A DNA stretch of 64,000 nucleotides from the NCBI GenBank assembly GCA_001599595.1, contig BCHH01000007.1, positions 558,084 to 622,083 on the forward strand, written 5' to 3'. The DNA is from Beverwykella pulmonaria (taxonomy: Eukaryota > Ascomycota > Dothideomycetes > Pleosporales > Melanommataceae). Every line of letters starts with the position of its first letter. Within the stretch, counting starts at the first letter, position 1. The position numbers were made by a program, and so were the translations under genes. Positions 32,030-43,074 of this stretch are shown here, one piece after another. A model generated the notes under the pieces. The model was not told the origin of the DNA. It worked only from the letters and a program-made list of their open reading frames with translations, and did no database searches.

Positions 32030-34766
32030 GTGGGTGCACGGGAGAGATGGGGGTACCGCAGCGTGGATGAGCCGGCGAGCGTGATGGACACAATGGCAGA
32101 GCGATAATTGCGGAGAGAACAGAGTGGTGAGGAAGCGTGGCAGCTGTCAGGTTGCGGTTGCGGTTGCGTGTTGGTGTTGCGCGCAATGGACAACCTTGCA
32201 CAAAGCTCGCCAGTGAGACCGCCAAGCTTGCCCGTTGGCTACGCTAAAACGTCATAGCCCGCTGAGCTGTGAGTGGCTGCGATCAGATCTACAACGAGAA
32301 ACTGTCCACGCAGCACTCTAGGCATTCACATAACCATGACAGGCATAAGGTGGCTAAGCGCAGGCAACAGCCTTTTGATGCAGCAGATGACCGTCTTGTG
32401 TCGTGTCTCCCTTCGAGTTGGCCAAGCCGCCTTAGTTCACAAAATGTTGCGGAAACAAAGGAGGCTTGTCCGCAAAACTCAAATCCATCCCCCTTTTTGG
32501 AACTTGCAATTGGTAAATACGGCCCGCTAGCTCACATCTCACCCCCTCTTCATCCTTACTCTCTTTTCTCATATACTCTCAACCACGCCATCATCTGTTC
32601 GTCCAAGTCACTCACATCCATCTCATCTTCTTTCCTCTCCTCTATCTTATCCTCCCTCTTTTTCACAATCATTCTCTCGCTCGGATACCGCCCCAAAGCC
32701 GCATTTCTAAACTGATGCTCCAATATTCTCAGTCTCTCTATGCCCTAGCATCACATCTCTCCCCTTTCCACCCCACTGTCTCACACTCCCATCTCTAAAC
32801 CATCTCGTCCTCTCCCTCTCATACCACCAGATAATAAAACGTGTAGGCCTCTTCTGGGCCCATGTCTTTAACGGTTCTGCGGATACTTGATCTTACTGAG
32901 CGTAACTGAGTCATCATAATGCGTCTGCTGTGTATCACTTAACTCTCCAGTTCCAGCTGTGCGCATCCTTGAGGATGAGTTCATTGACCGAGCCAGCGGA
33001 AAAGAGGCACAGGGGACGCAGTAGACTAAGAGATAGCGGGAGATTCGGGTGGGGGTTAGCTAGTTGGGCCTTTTTATTTGTGTATAGGCAAGTGTGTGCG
33101 CGTAAAGTTCGAGTTTGAGTCGTATTATCGGCCTGTGGGTCACATGATGAGTCGCCTCTATGTTTGCTCATGTGACTCAACTCTGTAGAATCAATCTCTC
33201 CATCAAAATTCGTCCCATCACGACATAAAAAATAGGCTTCGAAGCATCGAAGATAAAGATATGTCAGACACCTTATTCAATACATCCACATACCACTACA
33301 TCCAAAATCACGACCTAGGTCTTCACCATCCCTACTGGACTTTGTAAGTCGCATTTAGCACCAACTTCTACCCCCGCACCCTCTTCCTACACCAGCACGG
33401 CTGAGTGGTAAAGCACGTCAACAACCTTGCCCTCTCCCATCCCCATCCCAATCTCCCTCTATCCTCCAGCGCACTACTCACTCCCCACTACCCTGAAACT
33501 ATCCTCACACAATATCTCAGTCCAGCACCATAGAGCTACCCGGATGCAAAGTAGGCATTCATCAAGCAGCGCTATATCAAGCAGCGCTATATGGGAATGA
33601 TGCAACGGAATAGGTCAATGAGAGATGAGAGGTTGAGTATGAGGGCGGGTTAACTGGAGCCGAGTTTGACGTTTGTCGGTGTGATTCGTGCGGATGGAAG
33701 GACTGAAGGACAAAAAGGAGGGAGGAAATGAGGAAGAAGTCAAGATGTGGTGAGGAAGGTGTTGGGGTAGAAATGGAATGAAATGGGACGAGAACGCGGT
33801 GAATTGGTGTTTTCAGTGGAAGATCATCGACATATGTGGACTTTTAATTCGCAAATCTCCCCAAAAAGATTCTCAATGATGTACAGTGAGGTGTAAGACT
33901 TTCAAAATTTCAATGCCCGAATCCCCTGCTCATACTCAGCCTGTCACATCTCCCAGATCTTCACTTTCCCTTAGCTCTACTATGTACCACTCCTCTATCT
34001 ATTGTTCTCTTTATCAATATCTAAGAGAGGGGCTTGAGCAGGGGTTCGTTCAGAAGTAGTGGACAACTCCCAGACGCGATCTAGTCGATAGATCGAATGA
34101 TGCAGACCCAGAATCGCGCATCTTCCAAAATCACGCGGTTTGTGATAATACTGACGTCAAGTGGGTAGTGTCTGGAGGATCAGAAGTGCCAGCGCATAGT
34201 TCAGGTGACATGGAAAAGATAGTAGAGACGATGCATGCGATAATAGTCGCAAAGGATTTACCAGGTAATAGAACTTGGAAGATTACCTAATTACATTTGT
34301 TAATTTGGTGGTGAGCGATGATTTCCCAGATCAGCGCCCGAGGTCCAGCGCCAGGGACAAATAATACTACTACGCGTGAATATAACCCCTATTTTCTTCT
34401 TTGGTGCACAGCCGTGGTAGCACGGAGAGACACTATCGCTGTACGAGAAGCCTCCTCCCTATGAAGAATAATATGCCAACGGTGTTGTTGAGCGATGGGA
34501 CCATCATGCCTGCAGCGGCACAACGTATGGATTTTACGGCGTGGTTAATGTAAGCAATGCAGTGTAGGTATGAATACTAAATACTTTATTCACTTCAATT
34601 CCGTTCGTCCACTCGTACTCTGATGCGCATCTATATATACAACGATCCGCCCCTTTGAAAAGGAGCCTTGGGAATCGTAGCCTCTATCAGAATGCCAAAA
34701 GTGATCAAGGCAGAATTATTGGTCTGCCCAGTAACTAGCCGTATACCGCTTTCCATCGTCGCTTCT
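32030..34766. other. Long intergenic region
   Basis: 2.7 kb without a supportable gene. 32520-32850 is strongly pyrimidine-rich on the plus strand. 33560-33590 holds a 15-bp tandem duplication. 34600-34640 is near the 3' UTR of RPN1. Frames up to 148 codons occur (32269-32715) but are low-complexity. A non-coding transcript is possible but nothing in the sequence shows one. Confidence 0.45.
33561..33590. repeat. 15-bp perfect tandem duplication
   Basis: ATCAAGCAGCGCTAT occurs twice in immediate succession; AGCGCT inside each unit is itself palindromic. No gene overlaps. Confidence 0.9.
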
Positions 34767-37700
34767 TCAGTCGATCCAGTCAGGGTTCTGTCACAGCATG
34801 TTAGCAGTCGTTTATCGTGAAGATCATAACAGCCCTTGGGTAAAGGATTAACATACCTTTCTCAGAATCACTACTCCCTCCAACACATTACTCAAACTGA
34901 GATACTTCTCGTCTTCCAACTCCGCTCGCTCTCCATGTGCCAACAGCACAGGCGTGCTCTGTGTTTGCCACCCAGTGATGGTCTTCGGTCGACCCGCCTG
35001 CCCTACGATGTCGACTGCCTGGCCGACACGGACGTTAACAGTCAGTGGTTTGAGGTCCTCGTCTAAGGTAATGAGAAAGCGCGGCGAGATGGCCGTAGCC
35101 AGGAAGTAGAGGAGGTAGTGCGAATCGCCAAGGATGAACGACTTGGCGTCGATGAGAGACACGAGGACAGTGAGTAGACCTGCCGACGCGACACGAGAAA
35201 GGACTTGGCGATCGGTGTGGAAGGGATTCGCTGAGAGAGTGCCCTTGCCCATGTGTAGGAGACCCTGAGCGATGCGCACCATGAATAGAGCATTCGGATC
35301 GCGGTGATAGTAGCTTGCGAGCTGTCTGAGCAATTGCGCAAGACGAGCATTGTTGGTGCCAGCTCCGACAAGACCCATGGCGAAAATGGCGTTAACGGCG
35401 ACGTCGTTATCGTTATCGTGAGAATATCTGGAGAGGGTATCGTAGATCTTCATTTGCGGGTTGCTGGGGCTGATAAGACCCATAGCCAAGGGAACTGCCT
35501 TTCGGATGTTGGGTTCACCGTAATGCATCAAGTGGCCGAAGGTTCTTAGAATCATGTCCTGGCCGACGTCCTCGCCCATCGCGACCAATGATAGACCGAT
35601 TACAGCATAGGATTGGAGCAGTTCATCGCCCTTCTTCTCTTCGCTATCATCTTCAATGTGCTCATTGCAGATGTGGAGAAGCTGCTGGATTTTAAGCACC
35701 GCGCCAGTTCCTGCCCAAGCACAGACCTCCGCGAGGACTGAAGTGGGCTTGGACATGGGGTGGTCGAGAGCTTTGAGAGTTTCGATGATGATGTCAACAT
35801 TCTCTTGTTGGCCAAAGAAGAGAAGCGCAAGACCAAGAGCCATGAAACGAGTCCACTTATCCTTGAGCTGCGACGACCTGTCCTCGTCCAGGAGGGTATT
35901 CATCAGGGCGTCGACAACCTCGCCGTTTGCCGAGCCTACGAATATCAAGCCGAGTGACAGTGCGGCCATGGCTGAGAGCTGCATGTCGAGAGATGTGTCG
36001 GTAACGATGGGAAGGAGAATCTCGAGGAGCTCTTCCTTGTTAGACCCTGCATACGCGAGACCGAGACCCATGATCGACGCCATGCGGATGTTGACGCTCT
36101 TGTGATTGAGGTTGTCCTCATCACCAAGCAGGGCCATTGCTGGATCTGATTCCATTCGCACGCCGGAGTTGAAGATACCCGTGGCAAGCATAGAACCAGC
36201 CTTAATGAGATCCTCTTCAACGTTGGTGTAGGGATCAATCTTGTCCAGACCCATTTCAACATCCCATAGCATGAGCAAACCTATAGAGGCTGCCGTGGAC
36301 ATCATGCCCTCCTCCTTCGTCTTCCACACCCAGCTGCTCTTACTATCTGCGTTGAGCATCAGCTTGTCGTTTCCGAAGCCTGCATTTACAAAGGCGTTGA
36401 CAAAGGCGGAGGCGAGATTGTGGCGGGCGGAGTCGGTATTGGTCAAGCCTGCTGTTCTGCTGCTTTCGAGATGTGTCTTGTAAATATCGTCCGGCGTCTT
36501 GGGGTCGAGGATGTTGAGTTCCTTGCCTAGCGCCTTGAAGTGATCAGGTAGCTTGGTGTTGTTCAGGCACTCCTGAAGCTCCGGGTCGTCATCTTCAGAT
36601 ACATCAAACCATATCCGCTGTCGGGCAATGAGGAACGCGATTTGCCTCCTGAGCGCCTTGTCCTCGGTAGCGTTGAATGTCTCCTCGATCAGGTCCCGAT
36701 TGTTTAACCGTATGGCAATGACGACCGCCTGTGTGTATTGTTTGTACTTTAGGTAGATATCGTATGTGGTACGAAGGAAGTTGTCATTTTCGGGGAACGT
36801 TAATAACGGTACGGTGCTAGTAGAGTTAAAAAAGACTTCTAGAAAGTTAGAAAGACACAATTTACCTGATCATGTACAAGCACACCCTCGCATATGTGTT
36901 CTCGTCCAGGTATTTCTCGATCTGGTCAATCATCTCAAGCTCAGACAGAATATCCACAGCATCTCCCTCGGCATTGTGCTTCAGGAAGAATGGTACGAGT
37001 GTCAGGGCGAGATCTGTGATATCATCGACCGACTGGTCGTCGTTCAGTCGCTTCTGGAAATCCCTGCCAATTTCAAGGGAGAGATGGCGCATGTACTCGT
37101 GGCCCCATGAACCGAGATCTGTGGAGGGCGCCTGTAGACGGTACTTTAGGCAGTCGAGGCGGTCTTCGTCGGAGTAGGTCATGCCGAGAACGGAGAGCAT
37201 GTCGGCAAAGGATTTCTGGTCCTATTAGTATTCTGCGTTGGATTTCCCCACATCATGAACGCCTACCTTGTTGTCCCCAGCTGGCCACGAATCGTACGCC
37301 TTCTCCAGGTTCTCATAATGTGGACGCAGAAACTTGAGGGGCTTTGGCACGGCCGTCATCGAACTCGTCGACGTCTTGATAAACTCCTTGATCTTCTCGA
37401 GGGCAGGCTTGTAGAGGCTTGTGTCGGGCTCCTAGGAAGTGCATCTGAGGTCAGCGCAAGCTGCAGGCATTCGAGAGATATGCATGCATCTGGAATTAGC
37501 CCACGTACCAGTATCCGCTCGACGAGCATGTCGAGTTCGCTCTTAAGCTGCTGGTCCTCCTCACTGAGCTCCTCTGCATATTCAGATCAATATAATTCCA
37601 AAGCACGCACATGTGGCGGCAGTCCCGCAGGGAAAACATACCAGCCGGCATCACGCCCTTCTTGTCCTCTATCGGCTTGCCATCCTTGTCCTTCTTCACC

Positions 37701-37780
37701 TCCTTCTCAGCATCCCCATTCACAGCCTTGCCCTTGCCTTTGTCGGCAGTCGTGGGCTTCTTCTCGTCGTCCTTTACCAT
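34767..37780 (-). CDS. RPN1: 26S proteasome regulatory subunit Rpn1
   Basis: Largest-class scaffold of the proteasome base, binding ubiquitin and UBL shuttle factors and Ubp6. Exons 37780-37642, 37573-37509, 37431-37267, 37221-36866, 36816-34857, 34787-34767 give 901 residues. The acidic/lysine-rich N-terminus (MVKDDEKKPTTADKGKGKA) is usual. The PC-repeat toroid is visible from about residue 400, with recurring G-L-x-x-A-G/Y-x-x-N motifs such as MGLGLAYAGSNKEELLE, LSLGLIFVGSANGEVV and GLSLVAMGEDVGQDMI, then NPHLMYG-type equivalents around HYGEPNIRKAVPLAMGL. The C-terminal beta domain has VGQAGRPKTITGWQTQSTPV and ends ILRKNPDWID, with a last exon of only 21 nt. Divergent from RIO2 over 350 bp. 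Confidence 0.97.
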
Positions 37781-38130
37781 GATGGTGATTACAAGCTGTA
37801 GCTAGGGCAAGCGGCGAAGCGTCTCTTTAGCTCGACGGGAGAGTGGGATCGGGGAGGATGGTCAAAAGTCGTGTCTAGGAGGGAGAAATTCAAGATGGAG
37901 GGATGTGAGGGCGCTCAAGAGGGGTGGTGGAGTGTGGAGAGAGTGTTGATGAGAATGTTGTGGGTGAGGTTGCGAGCTCGATGCGCGGAGGCCGACGCCA
38001 AGCCGCGCGCTCCAACCGGAAGCTTAGACTTCGAGAAGCGTCCAAAATTATTTCACGAGCAGCATAGTTTACTGCATTCCCCAGTAACCCCTCCGAAATC
38101 TCAGCGGAACCGTTTCAGACGACCGCCGCC
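37781..38130. promoter_or_regulatory. Bidirectional promoter RPN1 / RIO2
   Basis: Start codons of the two divergent genes are 350 bp apart, so their promoters and 5' UTRs share this segment. I looked for the yeast proteasome element GGTGGCAAA and did not find it. A run of purine-rich G/A sequence lies at 37840-37970. Confidence 0.6.
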
Positions 38131-39512
38131 ATGAAGCTCAACGTCAAGAACATCCGCTATTTGTCTCCGGACGACTGGCGTGTCCTCACTGCCGTATGCG
38201 CTCCTGCATCCCGCTTCGTCATAGTGGGGGACCTGGGACTAACCGCTGATGAAGATATTTACAGGCAGAGATGGGCAGCCGCAACCATGAACTTGTGCCC
38301 ACGCCGCTGATCGCCCAGATCGCGGGCATCAGGTCCGGCTCGGGCGTGCACAATAGTATTTCGAATCTCGCCAAAATTGGACTCATTGCCAAAGTCAAGA
38401 ATGCAAAGTATGACGGCTACCGCCTCACCTACGGCGGGCTTGACTACCTCGCTCTCCATACCCACACCAAGTCGGGCGTCATGTATTCGGTGGGGAACCA
38501 GATTGGCGTCGGGAAAGAGTCAGACATCTATGTGTGCGCAGACGAGACGGGCAAGCAGCTCGTGCTCAAGATCCACCGCCTGGGCCGCATCTCCTTCCGC
38601 ACCGTGAAGGCAAATCGGGACTATCTGCGAAACCGTAACTCCGGATCCTGGATGTACATGTCCAGATTGGCGGCATTGAAAGAATTCGAGTTCATGAAGG
38701 CACTGCGGAGAGAAGGCTTCCCCGTCCCGGAGCCGGTCGGTCAGAGCAGACACACGGTCGTTATGAGTCTCATCGACTCGTTTCCCCTACGTCAAATTTC
38801 CAGTGTTGGCGACCCCGCGAGCCTCTACGCCGAACTCCTCTCGCTCATCGTCCAACTCGCACAATATGGCCTCATCCACGGTGACTTCAACGAGTTCAAC
38901 ATCCTCGTTGAAGAGAGAGACAAAGACAAAGAGGGCGGCAGCGTCACGCTTATCCCCACTATAATCGACTTCCCACAAATGGTTTCCATCGACCACGCCA
39001 ACGCCGAATACTACTTCGACCGCGATGTGGCATGCATCAAGCGCTTTTTCTCTCGCCGCTTCGGCTTCACAAGCGACGAGCCCGGCCCTTATTTCCAAGA
39101 CTCCATCAAGGTTATTAAGAAGAGATTAGACGTCGAAGTCGAGGCGTCTGGCTTCAGCAAGAAAATGGCAAAGGAGCTCGCTGCGTACATGAAGGAGCAC
39201 GGCGTAGACGGCGACGCAGGAAATGCCGAGCGCGAGGATGGTAGCGATGCGGACGAAGGAAGCGATCTAGAGCAGGAAATTGAAACAGAGGACCTCGTCC
39301 CACTCGAAGAAACTCCCACGTCTGACGGCCCCCTCGCCGTAAAAGACATCAGCCACTCCACCCTCGCCTCCCAGATGACCATCCTCGACATCCGGGACAA
39401 CGACCCTCTCCCCGATCTCAGCGAATGTAAACCTCCCATCCCCACCCCTTCAAAATTCGGCGGCAGCAAGTCAACCAAATCTGCAAAAGCGAAAGCGGGG
39501 TGGTCGATATGA
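38131..39512 (+). CDS. RIO2: Atypical protein kinase RIO2
   Basis: ATPase/kinase for final maturation of the 40S ribosomal subunit (20S pre-rRNA cleavage), cytoplasmic. Exons 38131-38193 and 38265-39512 give 436 residues. N-terminal winged helix with RYLSPDDWRVLTA, GSRNHELVPTPLIAQIA and YDGYRLTYGGLDYLAL. The RIO kinase core has the P-loop variant QIGVGKESDIYV (about residue 100), VLKIHRLGRISFR with the ATP lysine, the catalytic loop LIHGDFNEFNILV, and the metal site TIIDFPQMVSIDHANAE, all classic for RIO2. The acidic C-terminal tail (DADEGSDLEQEIETEDL) is followed by a basic GGSKSTKSAKAKAGWSI end. Its neighbour across the promoter is a proteasome gene. Confidence 0.97.
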
Positions 39513-41018
39513 GCCCCTTTTATCCTCTTCTTTCTCAGCGATACCCACATATTTCGAGACCATGTGTGCGAGGTTCTTACTAAAAACTTAGGTAGTACAT
39601 AGACACACATAACAAAATTTCCAGCTCTACCACATCAGCATGCCGTCCGTTCCAGTCAAGATGTAATCGCTGTGTCTTGCCATCGATCGTCGCCGCCAGT
39701 CTCATCCCGTCTGTGTTGCAGCCGATCCCAGTTCAACACCATATCTAGCCTTGTCCCAGATCCATACTCCCATCTAACACCATCCCTCCGCCTAATCATC
39801 TATCCATCCCCTCCACCTCGACACCTCAAAAAACCCAACTAGACACTTTACCCTGCCCTTCTCACCATGCTCCGTTTACCCCAACCTCGACTCATCTTCT
39901 CCCAACCCAAATCTTCCTCTTTTCCCCATCATTGCCGTAAATTCCACTGCACACGTCCCCTCCTCGCCTAGCTGCTTTCATAAACGCCATTGTACCTGTG
40001 CCAGCAGCTAGCAGAATCCATCAGCTCAACTGAATAATCGATGTATACACCGATATATTGGGACCTCCCTCTTTGACCAAGGAAGAAGACTCGAAGGTCA
40101 ACAAACGATGTAATGCTCGTACATCGTATCTCCAGCATGTCATAACTACCACATGGAGAAACATGGCTTCCAGCATCGAGATATGAAATTAATGACACAA
40201 AGTGTGGCAAGATCTTGATAGCCAGGAGCATGGGGTGCCTTCGACGCCGTGAGCTGATGCTCATCGAGCGAGGAATACTCCTGACATGCTACCATTCATG
40301 AAGGCACAAAATATATCACACAGCCTCACAAGCCAGAGTGATGACAGCATGGCCAACCCAGAAGAAAGATCTATCATACTGCGAAGTATCGAAACTACGA
40401 CAAGATCCTCCGTAGGCCCCTGGCCATCGCCGCTGCATCTGAAACTGTCCCGTTATGGATGCTAAAGAAAATCATCATTGCCCACCGGATGCCATCTTTC
40501 TTCCGCAAAATGCTAACAGATACTGCAGTACTGCGATAACTCTCTAGGAATCCGGGCCGTGACCCAAAGCGACAGTAGCTGAGTAAGAAAGCGAAAGAAG
40601 AAGTTAGTGAAGGTGGAAACCAGCTATTTGTTGGGTGAGATGAGGATAGATACACCATGACCGTAGGTCGAACTACAGGCTTGTCCGTTGAAATGGGGTG
40701 ATGGGGTATTAGCGTGCAGACGACAGGAATATGTGGCCCGAAGAAAGAAATAAAGTCTTGAGCAGAGGCAGCCACGAGGTTGGCAGCCAATGATATGTAG
40801 AATGTCGGAGAAGCCAACGATGCGGAGCATGTTTCATGCTGTGTTTCTTTTTTGCTGACTCGCTGTGAAATGCTTTTTGTATATAGTCGGCGTCCAAAAA
40901 GGTCTTCTGTGGATACGTAAAGTCGATGCAGCTGGAGAAACAGTTATGGAAAGTAAGTATACACAGCGGTATACGGAGACTTGAAGTCGGAGTTGGAAGA
41001 CGCGTGGCGTGAGTCTAT
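39513..41018. other. Convergent intergenic region, RIO2 / RRM gene
   Basis: 1.5 kb between convergent stops. 39700-39970 is C/T-rich on the plus strand. Minus frames at 40395-40817 and 39968-40264 show no family features; probably UTR and spacer sequence. Confidence 0.45.
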
Positions 41019-43074
41019 CTACTCGTTACAAGCAGAGACCCGGCTTGGTGAACCAGAATTATCCTCTATTTTGACGGGAGTGGAGGGAGTCGTCTTGATC
41101 TCTGCACTATGATCGGAGGCTCCGTTATGCTCGACCTTGATCCCAGCCTGGACCATAGGGTGTATCGCTGAATGTAACGTCCCGAGTGTGGATGGAACTG
41201 TCGGTGCCCATGGTGCTCGGAAGCGGGGCTGCTGGACATACGGTGCATGGGGTGGGTTGCTGGAAGGCAAGTTAGTAAGATCTCTATGTGACAGAGTCAG
41301 GGTTCGCTTGCGTCTGGCCCTGGAGGAAGAGCTCGAACTCATTGGCAGCATTCTGCTCATCGGGTGACATGGTAAGGTATCGATCAGGTACTCCCTGTGC
41401 TCGGGCTTGGGCCACACCAACCTCGTACTCTGCAGCACGGAAGATACGACCCGCTACGGTCTGTTGCTTGAGCATCTTTTGTTCTTGTGTATCGGAGTAG
41501 CGGATTTGAATTAAGTGTTCGTCGCCACCGGTTTTGGACACTGGCATGTTGTTGAACTTCTTGATGACTTCCTCACAAACGTCGCGAGTCTCGAACCTAA
41601 GAAGAGTCAGCGGAGGGTAGATGAGTGTTCTATGGGGCAAAATATAGCGTACCGAGCGAACCCAACGCCACGGCCAATGCCATGAGCGTCACGAAGAATC
41701 CTACTCGAGCACACTTTGTGTGGGGCAAAGATTTCACCAAGTTCCTGTTTCCGAGGTTAGCATCAGTGACATCTCAGTTTAAGGAATGGGCAGCAGCAAC
41801 GTACATGCTCGTTCATGTTCTTGGGTATGTTCGAGACGTAGAGGTTAGTGTTGTTGTCATCAGCGAACTTCTTGAGCTTGGCGTAAAACGACTCCTAGAA
41901 ATGGTTAACAAAGTGTCAATCACTCGCAGGTCGGAGGCATGTGTGAACTCACCCTCGCGAAGCTGACTTCGTAGCCCAGATAATGGAAGCCACGGATACA
42001 GTCCTCGGCGTCCTCGAAGTTGTGGTATTTGATGAAACCAAAGCTAAAAGGAAATGGTCAGTTGGAATCTAGCAATGGTACGAGGAAGGCAGCTTGCCCT
42101 TTGCACAGGTTTGTTTTCAGGTCGATGATGGACTTGGAGCTTTGGATGTCGCCGAATCGCTTACCCCACATGTGGAGCATTTCGTCAGTCGTCTCCGGAA
42201 GCAGGCCGCGAATGTAGACGTTGGTCTCTCCGGTTTTGTTCTCCAAACTACGATCGAGTGGCTTGAGAGGAGAGTTCGGGGCAGGAATAGCGCGGGGGAT
42301 CGGTGGTTCCTTGTGTACCAAGGCCATCAGATGTGGTGGGAGCATGGGCATGCTATGTTGCTTCTGGAGCGGGGCCACGATCGGGTACTGGTGTGTTAGC
42401 TGTGAGGGTGACGGAGTAGCGCTGTTGGTGTAAATCGCGCTCGGGGAGCGATCCATGATGGCGGTGGATGACCCATAACGATAGACACCGCTACTAGTGT
42501 ACGGAGTGCCTGGGATGTCGTTTTCATTGGAGGATACTGAGTCCCGTCGTGGTGCCATGAGCGACGGCATATCGCCTGAGGAGACGCGAGATGCCCATCC
42601 CGGCGCCATGGGGCTGTTCTCGACTATAGCCTGACTGTATTGATATGCAGCTTGTGGGGCGAAGGCTCCATGACCATACACGTTTGGTGAATGGCCCATT
42701 CCAGATTGTGTCTGATTACCACCGGGCACGACCTGGTACATATTGCTCAGGACATGCTGGTTGGGGACCCACAGACCTTGGCCTTGCGAGAACGGAACGC
42801 CACCGTACTCAGACGACGTGGTGGACATGATAGAGCCGCCTGACTTAGAGGTGCCCGAAGAGCCGTATGAGGCATGAATATTCATGCCGGTCATGCTGTT
42901 CGCGAGGTTTTGCATGTTGTTATCGCCGAAATGAGGAGACATAGGGAGTCCTCGTGGGAGATACTGAGCCGTACCGTAGCTATGGCCAAGTTGACCGTAG
43001 TGGGTCAACATGGTCTGGCCCTTGTAGCCTCCAGTAGATGCCTGGTAATTGTGCTGGCGAGAGTTGGTAGCCAT
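41019..43074 (-). CDS. Two-RRM RNA-binding protein (RBMS/Cip2-like)
   Basis: Post-transcriptional regulator type, similar in layout to metazoan RBMS/MSSP and fission yeast Cip1/Cip2. Exons 43074-42098, 42043-41953, 41894-41805, 41744-41653, 41596-41312, 41259-41019 give 591 residues in frame. A long Gly/Ser/Tyr/Gln-rich, disordered N-terminus (about 270 residues) precedes RRM1 (TNVYIRGLLPETTDEML; RNP1 KGFGFIKY) and RRM2 (TNLYVSNIPKNMNEHELGEI; RNP1 GRGVGFARF), then VAGRIFRAAEYEVGVAQARAQ and a Pro/Ser-rich tail. Two introns, 42097-42044 and 41311-41260, appear to start with GC (donor GCAAGC). The first is forced by RNP1; the second is the best fit for the tail. The first-exon ATG is chosen as MATNSRQHNY; an in-frame ATG at 43209 exists. 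Confidence 0.88.

Noticed and set aside
33390..33425. tRNA-like A-box (GGCTGAGTGGTAAAGC)
   Set aside because: No matching B-box or acceptor stem follows at tRNA distance.
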